Positions 51,131-63,075 of a DNA stretch of 64,000 nucleotides are shown piece by piece (within the stretch, counting starts at the first letter, position 1; the number at the start of each line of letters is the position of its first letter). Made by a program: the position numbers and the translations under genes. The notes beneath the pieces are model-generated. The model saw nothing but the letters and a program-made list of their open reading frames with translations. It searched no databases and was not told the origin of the DNA. The DNA is from Talinum fruticosum (taxonomy: Eukaryota; Streptophyta; Magnoliopsida; Caryophyllales; Talinaceae), in the NCBI GenBank assembly GCA_021018815.1, contig JAITYX010000129.1:434001-498000 (forward strand), read 5' to 3'.

Positions 51131-52013
51131 ATTCTCCAAGGTAGATTTAAGAAGTGGATATTATCAAATCCGGATCTGAGAAGGGGATGAGTGGAAAACG
51201 GCATTCAACTCCAAGGGAGGATTGTATGAGTGGCTTGTAATGCCATTCGGATTATCTAATGCACCTATCACTTTCATGAGTCTCATGAATCAAATGTTTA
51301 GGCCCTCTCTTGGAAAGTTTGTGGTGGTATATTTTGATGATATCTTGGTGTATAGCAAGAGTGAGGAGGAGCACCTAAGGTGCACGTTCTTTGCCTCGGA
51401 AGTCACTTTTCTTGGATATATTGTCACGGCTCATGGTATGAAGGTAAATGAGAGTAAGGTGGAAGCCATACAATCATGGCCGGTTCCCACAAGCATTCAT
51501 GACGTGTGGTCTTTTCATGGCTTAGCCTCATTTTATCGAAGATTCATTAAGAACTTTAGCACCATCACAACCCCCATGACCGAGGTGCTAAAGGGAAGTG
51601 CGTTGAAGTGGAACTCTAAGGCCTAAGAGGCTTTTGAAATGATCAAACTTAAGCTCACTCAAGCACCGGTTCTAGCCTTGCCTAGCTTTGACAAGATTTT
51701 TGAGGTTGAATGTGATGTCTCGGGAGTAGGCATTGGAGGACTTCTTTCTCAAGAAGGGCAGCCTATAGCCTTCTTCGAGTGAGAAACTTTGTGATTTAAG
51801 GAGGAAGTACTCAACTTATGATAAGGAGTTTTATGCCATTGTGAGATCTTTGGAGCATTGGAGTCATTTTCTTGTGGCCAATGAATTCATTTTACATTCG
51901 GATCATGAGGCTTTGAAGTACATCCAAGGGCAACACAAACTCAACCTAAGGCATGGAAAATAGGTAGAGTATTTGCAAACTTTCCATTTTACCATTAAAC
52001 ATAAATCGGGCAA
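51131..52013 (+). pseudogene. Gy-2 C5: RT and RNase H (broken)
   Basis: [15 protein letters not shown] then a stop, [24 protein letters not shown] at 51330-51341, a deletion after [66 protein letters not shown], ending at KHKSGN. Cut at 52013 by the Gy-1 LTR; the rest of C5 is absent. Confidence 0.86.
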
Positions 52014-53069
52014 TGATGGGGAGGACACCACAAACCCAACCCGAACTAATACCGAGAGCCGCCAGAACCGATTGATAATTCCGTGTCCTCGGAATTCACT
52101 ACGCAACCCTCACAAACCATTGCTGGGTCTTCGTTGACAAAGTAGGCATCAAGGGAGTTTGGCCACACTCGAAATACTTGTTTGTCTCCTCGGATAGGAG
52201 TAAGGGAGTCGGACAAGTCGAAGTATTCGAGAGGAAAATAAGACAAAAGATCTTTTTCGAGTCCTTAGTTTCGAGCTGATAAGTCAAATGATCTTTTTGA
52301 GTCCTCGGTTTCTCGGCTTAGACCAGATTATAGATATACTCAAATCTGCTTGATCATCATCTAGGCGTCTTCAGCAGAGCCGGAAAAGGAAAGTTAAGGA
52401 TCAGAAAGCAAAAAAATTTGGTGACAACGATTGTAGCTATCACTGGACTCGGAACCGTACTACTTTGTACTACTGATTCTGTGGTCCACCTCCTTTTCTG
52501 CTGCCCTTTTTCTGCTGTAATTATTTACCTTTTGTCCTTGTTTTTGTCCTTTTATTTTGCTGAAAACATCACAACCATTGATTGTAAAAGGGGATTTATA
52601 ACCCTTAGATTAGAGTGATGTAACCTAGCTAAGAGGCCTATAAATATACATGGGCTCTCTCTTTGTAAAGGATGATGATTTTGATATTGACTATATGCTA
52701 AGTAAAGTTGAGCTGTGCTCCTTTCAACCCCAAAATTCTCTTTTGCTTGTCTAATTAGTGGCATAATTAGGCTGTGTTCTGAAGAGTCTAATTATACTTA
52801 GTGTGGTGATAGCTGTATCACTAAGTGTGATTAGTGCCCTAGTTTTATCCTTAGTGGTGATATCTATATCTTTGGATAGTTCTAGTTTATCTTGTTCTTG
52901 TCTTATCAGTGCTGGTTACCTTGCTAATCATCTCCTCACAAGTGATTAGCTTAGTCCTTGTTGTTTACTCGTTCCATTGGTCATTTCTAAGTCCATTCCG
53001 AGTTTCTCGTAATTGCATTTGGCGCACTCTGTTGGCGGGATCGGTGTAGCCCTGCATCTTGGCACATCA
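52014..53069 (+). repeat. B2 left LTR (Gy-1, GGGGAGG sub-type)
   Basis: 1056 bp, ends GCATCTTGGCACATCA. Resembles the 8336 solo LTR at the start and the 1-578 copy at the end more than the right LTR. Array 52751-52950. Confidence 0.9.
52751..52950 (+). other. Leader hairpin array H1-H4 in B2 left LTR
   Basis: H1 CTAATTA / TAATTAG (52751-52770). H2 ACTTAGTG / CACTAAGT. H4 GCTAATCA..TGATTAGC (52923-52950). Confidence 0.78.
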
Positions 53070-53073
53070 GTTT

Positions 53074-53084
53074 TGGTATCGAGC
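53074..53084 (+). other. B2 primer-binding site (variant)
   Basis: TGGTATCGAGC, as in B1. Confidence 0.7.
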
Positions 53085-53172
53085 TTTGGAGCCTTTCCTA
53101 GGCTGAGCTTCACCCAAAACACAACCCTTTTTTCCCCAAACACATCAGTCCACAAAAAACCCATAAACCAGA

Positions 53173-53339
53173 ATGAGTGGAAGCATGACATTGGAGGAAC
53201 GTTTTGATATGCTCATGAACAACTATGATGAGATGCGTGCCCAAAACATATATCCGAAAAGCAACTTGGAGATATGATGAAGAAGAAGAGGCACGAGTTA
53301 GAAGAGTCACCACCCAGCTCACCACCTCATACCCACTCA
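53173..53339 (+). pseudogene. B2 gag N-terminus
   Basis: MSGSMTLEERFDMLMNNYDE, MRAQNIYPKSNLEI, then a stop. Interrupted by the NA solo LTR at 53340; resumes at 55896. Confidence 0.83.
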
Positions 53340-53620
53340 TGATGGAGAGTGGGCAGCCTTATGTTTTGAGCTGAGTAATATTCATGTTGAGAAGCTTTGT
53401 TTGCTTAATGGTCAGTCGAAAATGTTTGCTTATTTTATGACCAAGGGAAAAGCTCAAAGTACAAGCGCATGATGCTAGTGGATCCCGGAGGATGATGAGT
53501 CCGGATCAATAAGTTCATATGATTTTGTTTATAAATAATTGAGTACCAATTTAGTTGAGAAGATTAGTGAAAGTAGTCACCTAAAATCTCCATGGTCAAG
53601 CAAGAAGGTTTGTTCTAGTC

Positions 53621-54883
53621 CGATGGAGAGTGGACCGCCCTAAAGTTTGAGCTGAAGGAAATACACTTTGAAGGGTCAAACATGCTTGGCAATGAACCGA
53701 AAACACTTGAATTTCCTTTGTTCATTTTTGATCCCGGAGGATGAGTAGCCAAGCATGTGATCTTTTATGTTCTTATGTTCATAAATAATTATTTACCTAA
53801 GAGCCTAGAAGAAGAATCAAAGCTAGCCAAAGCTAGCCACCTAAATCCCTCCATGTTAAAGGCAAAGAGAAGTCCGGCCCTGACTTGCTTCAAGTGTTAC
53901 TATTTTTCCCTTGTTCATAAATAATCAAGAGGGTCGGTCCAAGGGTCAACATGGCCGAAGTCAAGCACCTAATGGCCAGCATCCAATGACACATATTAAG
54001 GAGTATTCTAGAAGCACTCACCTTAGTGGGAGTTGGTTAGAAGGAAGCTTGGCAAAGGGGCAAACAAAGCAAGACCACATGTTCCCAATTTTGTAATACT
54101 TGGCTAGGATTTACTCTAGCTTAGCTTGGAGGAGGGGAAAGAATCTAATTAGTTTCATTTTCATTTTTGCATTATTTTCAGCATGGTTTTCGGTTATGTA
54201 CAATGCCAAGGCTAGGCATTATAAATTCAGCTCATATGCTTCATTGTAAAAACACCTTTTGATGAATATACAAACCTTGAGTGTTATACTCTTTTTCGGG
54301 ATGGATTTCTCAAGCCTCTAAATCCTCAAAGCTGTATCCTAGGTTGGCATCTAGGTGGTGTCCTTTGAGTCTCCCAAACCCCGGTGGTGTTTCTGTATCC
54401 GGACCGTTTGAGAGCGCCCCTTGATTCAGCTTGGTGGTGTCTTTGTATCCAAGCCAGAATCCAGGTTCTATCCAGCGACTTCCATCAACCATATCTCCCA
54501 ATCCACGAATCATCTCTTTCCCAAATTTCACACACTTCATCTTACATGAGTTGAGTCCATTCCCTCCAAATCTCAGCTCAATCCAAGAAGAACTCCATCC
54601 CCAGCACCAAAAACAAACAAAGAACCTCATTCTGGACAGCCACCCAGCGAGGCTTTCTGTTTGCGTTTGGCTCAAGGTGATCCCGACCTTGGATGCTGCC
54701 CAAATTTTACCACAACCTTCCTCAACCAGTTAACTAACCTTCCACCAAATTTCGTCCAAAAACTCCATCATTTACCCCTCCTTTCACCTTTTTCCCCAGA
54801 ACCGCACCTGCAGGTCCTGTTCTGCCCGGTTGTGTGTTTTGCGGTTTTTCCATCTTTTTCTTTGCTTCCGCCACTACACATCA
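53621..54883 (+). mobile_element. Inner solo NA-D LTR with TSD TAGTC
   Basis: Starts CGATGGAGAGTGGACC (C for the usual T) and ends CACTACACATCA; TSD TAGTC (53616-53620, 54884-54888). The first codons are open: WTALKFELKEIHFEGSNML ... FIFDPGG, stop. Confidence 0.92.
54338..54461 (+). other. Leader hairpin array (inner solo LTR)
   Basis: H1 CCTAG, GTTGGCAT, CTAGG (54338-54355). H2 CTCCCAAAC / GTTTGAGAG with CCGG / CCGG. H3 GATTC..CTTGG / CCAAG..GAATC (ends 54461). Confidence 0.82.
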
Positions 54884-55340
54884 TAGTCAAGGCCGGGAAT
54901 GTTGCTATGTTATGCTCAAGGTACATAAATAAGTTGATGCTTAAAACATGGTCGGTCCATGAGGATACTTCAGCCGAATGATGAGCAACAAAAGAAGATG
55001 ATGACATTCTAGAAGCATCAAGAATCAAAGAGCTTGGAGAAGGGGAAAACAAGCCTTAGCCACATGTTCCCAATTTTGGAATACTTGGCTAGAATTCATC
55101 CTAGCTTGGCTTGGAGGAAGGGAAAGGAATATTGTTAGTTAGCATTTTATTTTTGCATTATTTTCAGCTTGAATTCAGTTATGCTTTTCAGCCTTCATTC
55201 GGTTATGTAAAATGCCATAGTAAGGCATTATATATTCAGCTCATGTGCTTCATTGTAAATCACCTTTGATGAATATATGAACTTTGAGCTTTGCTCTTTT
55301 GAGATGGATTTCTCAACCCCTTGAATTCTCATTGCTGTAT

Positions 55341-55468
55341 CCAAGCCTTGGCAAGCTTGGTGGTGTCCTTTGAGTCCTTACAATCCCGGTGGTGTTTCTG
55401 TATCCGGATAGATTGCAAGGTGCCCCTCGGTTCAGCTTGGTGGTGTTTTCGTATCCAGGCCAGAACCC
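55341..55468 (+). other. Leader hairpin array (outer solo LTR)
   Basis: H1 CCAAGC, CTTGGCAA, GCTTGG. H2 CAATC, CCGG, GATTG. H3 GGTTC..CTTGG / CCAGG..GAACC. Confidence 0.8.
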
Positions 55469-55895
55469 CGGAACTATCCAGCGACTTTATCATCCCATAT
55501 CTCCCAATCCACAAATCCTTTCGTCCCCAAATTTCACCCACACCATCCTACACGGGTTGAGTCCAGTACCACCAAATTTCAGCTCAATCCAAGAAGTATC
55601 CCGTCCTCGGCACCAAAAACAAACAAAGGACCTCATCTTGGACAGCCGCCCAGCGTGACTTTCTGTTTGGCTTTGGTTCAAGGTGATCCCGACCTTGGAT
55701 GCTTCCCATATTTTTAGCAGCCCTTCCTAACATCCCAAATAACCTTCCCTCCAATTTTTAGCCAAAACCAAGAACATTTGACCCTCCTTTCACCCTTTTC
55801 CCCAGACCCGTACCTGCAGACCCTATTCTGTCCGGTTGCATTTTCTTGGGTTTTTCCTTCTTCTTTTGCTTCCGCTCCCACTACACATCAACTCA

Positions 55896-56513
55896 CACGG
55901 GGATGATGATGGGGAGAGCAATCCCTTTGCTTCTTCCAGTGAGCGTTAGCAAAGAAGAGGAAGAAGAGGGAGAAGGGATCAATCACCCCGACCCAACTCG
56001 GATTTCAAAGTTGAAATCCCGGAGTTTGAAGGTCGCCTTAACCCGGATGAGTTTCCGGAATGGTTGCAAACAGTTGGAAGAATCTTTGACTACAAAGAGG
56101 TGAAAGATGAGAAGAAGATAAAGCTTGTTGCTATCAAGCTCGGAGGGTTTGCCTCAACCTGGTGGGCAAATCCGGAGAAGAAGCGTGCTATTAAGAGGAA
56201 ATCTAAGATCGAAGTTGGGAGAAGATGAGGTCCAAACCGAAAGCTCCGGTTTCTACCCCCAACATACATCCAGGACAACTATTCTAAGTTGCACAACCTA
56301 AAACAAGGTCTGATGAGTGTAGAGGAGTAGACCCGAGAATTCGAAAGGCTAATGATTAAATGCGATCTTCGGAGTTAGAAGATCAAACCATAGTCGGTAT
56401 CTTAGAGGACTTGACCCAAGGTATGCTAATGTTGTTGAGCTGCAGCAGTACTCAACCTTTGATGAGGTGTGTCTTCCGGCACATAAGGTGGAGGAACAAA
56501 AGAAGGTCGGAAC
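55896..56513 (+). pseudogene. B2 gag, middle piece (broken)
   Basis: ESNPFASSSER, FKVEIPEFEGRLNPDEFPEW, FDYKEVKDEKKIKLVAIKLG, GFASTWWANPEKKRAIKR, MSVEE. Stops at 55948 and later. Interrupted at 56513. Confidence 0.83.
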
Positions 56514-57714
56514 CGATGGATATTTCCATCCAAGTCAAACGTCCAAGAGTCAAGGGGTTTCTCAAGCTAAAGCATGAAAGGAGTCAAGCTTATTTTTACA
56601 CCAAAAACTCCTATGCTAGTCCAAAAGTGCAAGCCGAGCCAAGGTTGGAAGAGATTGTTAAAGGCCTTGAGAATTGTCATTCAAAGACAATTAACACATA
56701 AATAAATGTTGCCAAACGAGTAAAGCAAGATATGCATCAAAGACGGTCCAAAAATACCTAAAGGGTATTTTAGGCATATTTTGTTCATGCTGAATTTTAT
56801 GGCCGAAACATCATGCTCGGTTAAGGGACAATGGCCGGACCTTCAAAAGCTCAAAGAGGATTCTAGAAGCATTCCCAAGCATCATCTCTAGTGGAAGAAT
56901 CCATGTGTTGGACCTATGACAAGCTTTCTTGCACAAGGGGAAGAAATACTTGGCCAGAATGAACTTTCATTTTAACCACATGTTCCCAAGTTGGCTTGGA
57001 CAAGGGGCTAATACATCTTAGGCCATTCTTCTTGTAATCTTTCTTTTAGGCCTTAGATTATGTTTTAGTTTTGATTAATTTTCAGCATGTTTTATTTCCT
57101 TATAAATAGCCTAGCATTCAGCCATGTAAAATCAACCTTGATGAATATATGAACCCGTGAGCTGGTTTGCACTTTCAAGATAGATTTCTCGGCCCCTAAA
57201 TTCTCAATGCTGTATCCTAGTTGGCTACTAAGTGGTGTCCTTTGAGTCCTTCCAATCTTCCGGTGGTGTTTCGTATCCGAGCAAACAACCTTGGTTTTAT
57301 CCAGCTACTTCCCATATCCATAACTCCCAATCCACACACCAACTTCGACCCAAATTTCACCCACATCATTATACATGAGTTGAGTCCATTCCCTCCAAAT
57401 CTCAGCTCAATCCAAGAAGAACTCCGGCCCCCACCCTTGAACCAAACAAAGAGACTCATCCTGAACAGTCAGCCTAGAACCACTGACTTTCAGCTCTGTG
57501 ATCAAGGTGTTCCCGACCTCCAAAAATTCCCAAATTTTACACAGACGTTCCTTGACCAGTTACCTCATCCCCCACCAAATTTTAGCCAAAATCTCCATCA
57601 TTTGCCCCTCTTTTCACCCTTTTCCCCAAGACTGCACCTGCAGGACCTATTCTGCCCGGGTAGCATTTTCTTGGTTTTTCCTTCTTCTTTTGCTTCCGCT
57701 CCCACTATACGTCA
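56514..57714 (+). mobile_element. Solo NA-A LTR with deleted hairpin, imperfect TSD
   Basis: Starts CGATGGATATTTCC and ends CACTATACGTCA. Flanks GGAAC (56509-56513) and AGAAC (57715-57719). At 1201 bp it is about 53 bp shorter than its close relative 4372-5625: the 3' half of H2 and the 5' half of H3 are missing (57260-57285), leaving one hybrid hairpin. H1 at 57216 reads CCTAG / CTAAG. Confidence 0.85.
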
Positions 57715-57719
57715 AGAAC

Positions 57720-58690
57720 CTTCAGGAAAGTAGTCTCTAACACTCATCCACCAAAGCCAACTCAGTTTGGCAAGGGCTATTCTAACCCTCTGTTTCGATC
57801 CTAAGTCTGCTGCCCCAAAACTCGGTTACGAGTCTAAGCACCCTACTATTCGGACTCGGACTCGGAACAAACCTCATGTTGGCCAGAGCCGCAAGTGTTT
57901 TAAGTGTCGAGGATTTGGATACTTTGCTTCGAGTGCCCAAATCGAAGGGTTATCACTATTGCGAGGCTGATGAACCCATATGGGATGAGTATGAGCCGGA
58001 AGGAGAGGTATGCCTTGCTTGAGGGGATAGAAGAGATTGTTGAAGAGGCTGATGAAGGAGAACTACTTGTGATCGTGAGAGCCTTGAATGGATATAAGGA
58101 TCCAAGTGAGGCTCGAGAGGAGAATATATTCCACACAAGGGGAACCATCGAAGGGAAAGTTTGTTCGATCATTATTGATGGAGGGAGTTGCACCAACGTT
58201 GCTTACGTGAACATGGTAGAGAAGCTTCGATTACAAGCCGAGTTGCACCCTCACCCCTACAACATACAATGGCTGAGTCAAGGTAAGGGCCTCGAGTTAA
58301 TTCTCGTTGCCTAATATCTTTCGGTATTGGGAAGTCTTATGTTGATGATATATGGTGTGATGTTATACCTATGGATGCATGTCACTTACTATTGGGTAGA
58401 CCTTGGTTATTTGATTGTAGAGTTATGCATGATGGGTTCGAAACACATACACCCTCACCCGAGAATGGCAAGAAAATAACGTTAGCCCCACTTGACCCTT
58501 CACAACTGCCTAAAGCCAAGCCCCTCGGACACCCAACCCACCTGAGTTACTTCGACCCTAGGGAAGCCTATTTGGAGTCCATGCATCATGAACTCGGACC
58601 CATGAGAGAGTTGATTCTTTTGAGTCGGGACAATTCGAGTCCTCGGAACTCGGACACCCATTAGCCAAGACACTTATTACCTAGTACATC
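57720..58690 (+). pseudogene. B2 gag end, knuckle, protease (broken)
   Basis: RKCFKCRGFGYFASSAQIEG is a decayed knuckle. EEIVEEADEGELLVIVRALN, ENIFHTRGTIEGKVCSIIID, GGSCTNVA with the DGG triad intact, then a shift at 58295; DACHLLLGRPWLFDCRVMHD. Confidence 0.84.
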
Positions 58691-59640
58691 CATATTTTTC
58701 CTGAGGAGATACCTCTTGGCCTACCCCCAAAAGAGATATCCAACACCACATTGACCTTATCCCGGGATCGATATTGCCAAACAAACCAGCCTACAGAATG
58801 AACCCTAAAGATACCTCGAAGTGCAGAGGCAAGTTGAGGAGTTGGTGTCTAAAGGCCTGGTGAGAGTGAGTAAGAGTCCTTGTGCTTGTACCAGCCTTGT
58901 TGGTACCCAAAAGGATGGTTCTATGAGGATGTGTATAGATAGTCGTGCCATTAACAAGATCACTATCAAGTATATGCATCCTATACCACGACTTGAAGAT
59001 ATGTTGGATGAACTACATGGTTCTAAGGTCTTCTCTAAGATTGACCTCGAAGTGGATATTATCAAATCGAGAATCGAGAGAAGGAGATGAATGGAAAGCT
59101 GCTTTTAAGACCAAGGGAGGTTTATATGAGTGGCTTGTTATGCCTTTTGGTCGACCAATGCTCCAAGCACATTCATGCGACTCATGAATCGGATTTTCAG
59201 ACCCTTCATCGGGAAGTTCGTAGTGATCTATTTTGATGACATTTTGATCTACAGTCGAGAATGAGAGGGAACATTTTGACCACCTCGGACAGATTGTTCA
59301 ACTGCTAGAGAGAGAGAACTGTACGGAAATATGAAGAAGTGTTCATTCTTCAGCTCGAAATCGCATTTACGGGTTATGTTGTTTCCGTTGAGGGAGTAAA
59401 GGTAGATGAAAGCAAAATTGAGGCTATCCTGTCTTGGTCTACTCCCAAAGCATACACGATGTTCGGAGCTTTCATGGACTTGCATCTTTCTATAGGAGGT
59501 TCATCAAAGACTTCAGCACTATCACTGCCCCTATGACCGAGGTGCTCGAAACGGTTCTTTTGTTTGGACACCTCGGGCTCGAAAATCTTTTGAAGCTATC
59601 AAGGCTAAACCGACCCGGGCTCCTGTCCTAGCCACTGCCC
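58691..59640 (+). pseudogene. B2 reverse transcriptase (broken)
   Basis: [52 protein letters not shown] then a shift, YFDD at 59229-59240, [20 protein letters not shown] in pieces. Confidence 0.86.
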
Positions 59641-60020
59641 GGTTTTGAGAAGATTTTCGAAGTTGAGTGTGATGCCTCTGGTGTAGGTATTGGTGGGATT
59701 CTCACTCAGCGGGTCGTCCCATCGCTTATTTTAGTGAGAAGCTGTGTGATACCAAGCGAAGATACTCTACCTATGACAAGGAATTCTATGCCATCATTCG
59801 GTCATTAGAGTATTGGAATCATTACTTGGTGGCCCAAGAATTCATTCTGCACTCGGATCATGAAGCCCTCAAGTACATTCGGGGCCAACACAAGTTGAAC
59901 CCGCGACATGCGAAATGGGTTGAGTACCTTCAGACCTTTCATTTTTCAATCAAACACAAATCGGGACAGACTTAACAAGGGCGCTGATGCTCTGTCCGGA
60001 AGATATCTGCTTGTTATTTC
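59641..60020 (+). pseudogene. B2 RNase H (broken)
   Basis: [18 protein letters not shown], then a shift; [60 protein letters not shown]. Confidence 0.85.
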
Positions 60021-61415
60021 GAGTTAGAAACTTGTGTCTTTGGGTTTGAACATTTGAAGAGCCTATATGCGGATGACAAAGATTTTGGAACCCTCTACCA
60101 AGAATGCCAAACTCGGTCCAAGGGTGAGTTCCAAATACAAGGAGGGTACCTATTCAAGGGTATCAGATTGTGTGTGCCTAGTTGTGGCACAAGAGAGTTG
60201 ATTATAAGGGAAGTCCATTACGGAGGACTTGCTGGCCATTTCGGAGAGAAAAAGACAACTCGGATGCTCAAGGAGCATTAATTCTGGCCAAGCATGGACA
60301 AAGATGTTCAAGACATCATCGGGCGATGTGTGGTATGCCAATATGCCAAGAGCCATTCCCTGCCTCAAGGACTTTACACTCCATTACCAGTTCCAACTCA
60401 GCCACGGGTGGATGTAAGTCTAGACTTCGTTACGGGTCTACCAAGGACTCGAAAGGGAAAGATTCTATTCTAGTTGTTGTTGATCGATTTTCTAAGATGG
60501 CTCACTTCATTGCTCGCAACGAAACTAATGATGCTACACTGGTTGCTGACCTATACTTCAGAGAAGTTGTCAGGCTGCATGGGATCCCAAGGACAATGGT
60601 CTCGAGATAGAGATGCGAAGTTTCTATGTCATTTACGGGTTACCCTTTGGAAGAAATTGGGAACGAAGTTAAAGTACAGCACCGCTTGCCATCCTCAAAC
60701 AGATGGTCGGACCGAGGTTACAAACAAAACTTTGGGAGTCTTGCTCGAACGCTAATCAAATCGAATATTAAGATGTGGGATCAACTTCTTCCACATGCTT
60801 GAGTTTGCTTACAATCACACGCCAAACAAGACTACCAATGTTTCGCCCTTTAAGATTGTTTATGGCGTGGAACCTCTGTCACCTATTGATCCGACCCCAA
60901 GAGCTTTTGATGGAAAGCCTTATACTGATGGTGTGAAAAGAGCTGCTCGGATTCGGGACTTGCATGCAAAAGTCGAGCCGAATTGAGCAAGCTAATCTGA
61001 GTTACAAGGCTAGCACTAAGAAAAACCGCGAAGGGTGGTTTTTCAACCAGGAGATCTCGTTTGGATCCACCTAATGAAGGAGCGTTTTCCTTCCAAGCGC
61101 AAGTCTAAGTTGATGCCAAGGGCAGATGGACCATTTGAAGTACTTGAGAGAATCAATGACAACGCTTACAAGGTGAATTTACCCGGAGAATACAATGTCT
61201 CAGCTACTTTCAATGTTGCTGATTTATCTCCTTACTTGGAAGATAATTCACTCGAGAATTTGAAGGCAAATTCTTTTCAAGTCAGGGAGGATGATGGGGT
61301 GGACACCACAAACCCGGACCCAACTAAGACCGAGAGCCGACCGGAAGCGAGTGATAATTCGAGTCCTCCGACTTCATTACGGAACCCTCGAAACCATTGC
61401 TTGGGTCTTCGTTGA
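60021..61415 (+). pseudogene. B2 integrase with tail in the 3' LTR (broken)
   Basis: [19 protein letters not shown] then TAA (60280), [13 protein letters not shown] shifted finger, [106 protein letters not shown]. The frame continues from EDDG into the LTR (TTNPDPTKTESRPEASDN) to a stop at 61415. Confidence 0.86.
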
Positions 61416-62326
61416 TAACGCGAGCATCAAGGGAGTTTTGGCCACACTTAGAAATACTTGTCTGTCTCCTTAGACAGGGAGTAAGGGAGTCGGACAAGTC
61501 AGAAATATTCGGAGGAAAAATAAGCCAAGAGATCTTTTTCGAGTCCTCGGTTTCGAGCTCGGACGTTAAATGATCTTTTACGAGTCCTCGGTTTCGAACT
61601 TAGACTACTTGAGCATCATCTAGGCATCTTCAGCAGAGCCGAAAAAGAAAGTTAAGGATCGAAAGCAAAAGAACTTGGTGACAACGACTGTAGGCTGTCA
61701 CCGGACTCGAACCGTACTACTTTGTACTACCGATTCTGTGGTCCCCCTCCTTTTCTGCTGTCCTTTTCTCGCTGTAATTATTTACCTGTTGTCCTTGTTT
61801 TTATCCTTTTATTTTGCTGAATATATCACAACCATTGAATGTAAAAGGGGATTTATAACCCTTAGATTAGAGTGATGTATCCTAGCTAAGAGGCCTATAA
61901 ATATACATGGGCTCTCTCTTTGTAAATGATGATGATTTTGATATTGGCTATATGCTAAGTAAAGTTGAGCAGTGCTCCTTTCAAACCCAAAATTCTCTTT
62001 TGCTTGTCTAATTAGTGGCATAATTAGGTCTGTGTTCTGAAGAGTCTAATTATACTTAGTGTGGTGATAGTCTGTATCACTAAGTGTGATTAGTGCCCTA
62101 GTTTTATCCTTGGTGGTGATATCCGTATCCTTGGATAGTTATAGTTTATCTTGTCATTGTCCTATCGGTGTTGGTTACCTTGCTATTCATCTCCTCACGA
62201 GTGATTAGCTTAATCCTCGTTGTTTACTATTTCATGGGTCACTTCTAAGCCCATTCCGAGTCTCTCGAATTACATTTGGCGCACTCTGTTTTCGGGATCG
62301 GTGTAGCCTTGCGTTTTGGCACATCG
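61292..62326 (+). repeat. B2 right LTR (Gy-1, GGGGTGG sub-type)
   Basis: TGATGGGGTGGACACC start, CACATCG end, close to the B1 LTRs. Preceded by CAGGGAGGA. Followed by Gy-1 RT, not by the left flank. Confidence 0.9.
62008..62209 (+). other. Leader hairpin array H1-H4 in B2 right LTR
   Basis: H1 CTAATTA / TAATTAG (62008-62027). H2 ACTTAGTG / CACTAAGT with one extra loop base. H4 62182-62209 has one mismatch (GCTATTCA). Confidence 0.75.
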
Positions 62327-63075
62327 GATGAGCTACATGGTTCTAAGGTCTTCTCTAAGATTGACCTCGAAGTGGATATTATCAAATCGAGAATCGGAGA
62401 AGGGGATGAATGGTAAACTGCTTTGAAGACCAAGGGAGGTTTATATGAGTGGCTTGTTATGCCTTTTGGTCCGACCAATGCTCCAAGCACATTCATGCGA
62501 CTCATGAATCAAATTTTTAGACCATTCATCGGGAAATTCGTTGTGGTCTATTTTGATGACATTCGATCTACGATCGAGAATGAGAGGGAGCATTCTGACC
62601 ACCTCGGACAGATTGTCCAACTGCTAGGGAGAGAAAAACTGTACGGGAATCGAAGAAATGCTCATTGTTTAGCTCAAAAATCGCATTTCCGGGTTATGTT
62701 GTTTCAGCTGAGGGAGTAAAGGTAGATGAGAGTAAGATTGAGGCTATCCTATCTTGGTCTACTCCTAAAAGCATACACGATGTTCGGAGCTTTCATGGGC
62801 TTGCATCTTTCTATAGGAGGTTTATCAAAGACTTCAGCACTATCATCGCCCCTATGATTGAGGTGCTCGAAGTAGTTCTTTTGTTTAGACACCTCAGGCT
62901 CAGAAATCTTTTGAAGCTATCAAGGTAAAGCCGACCCGGGCTCCTGTCCTAGCCCTACCCGGTTTCGAAAAGGTTTTTGAAGTTGAGTGTGACGCCTCGG
63001 GTGTAGGCATTGGTGGGATTCTCACTCAAGAGGGTCGTCCCATTGCTTATTTCAGTGAGAAGCTGTGTGATATCA
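62327..63075 (+). pseudogene. Gy-1 RT / RNase H fragment
   Basis: Starts inside the word GGATGAGCTACATGG of [26 protein letters not shown] at 62549-62560, [51 protein letters not shown]. Cut at 63075 by an NA LTR. Confidence 0.86.

Larger units (their letters stand above)
53340..55890 (+). mobile_element. Solo NA-D LTR with TSD ACTCA, itself split by a second solo LTR
   Basis: Outer LTR: 53340-53620 plus 54889-55890, TGATGGAGAGTGGGC to CACTACACATCA, TSD ACTCA (53335-53339, 55891-55895). The inner LTR 53621-54883 interrupts it. Array 55341-55468, with H1 CCAAGC / GCTTGG (fully paired). Confidence 0.92.
52014..62326 (+). mobile_element. Gy-1 copy B2, recombinant, carrying three NA solo LTRs
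   Basis: LTRs 52014-53069 and 61292-62326, with a full but broken gag-pol between. The flanks do not match: GGCAA on the left (in Gy-2 RNase H), GATGA on the right (in Gy-1 RT). The two LTRs belong to different sub-types: GGGGAGGACACC with AACCCAACCCG on the left, GGGGTGGACACC with AACCCGGACCC on the right. So the two ends probably come from different elements. Confidence 0.85.
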
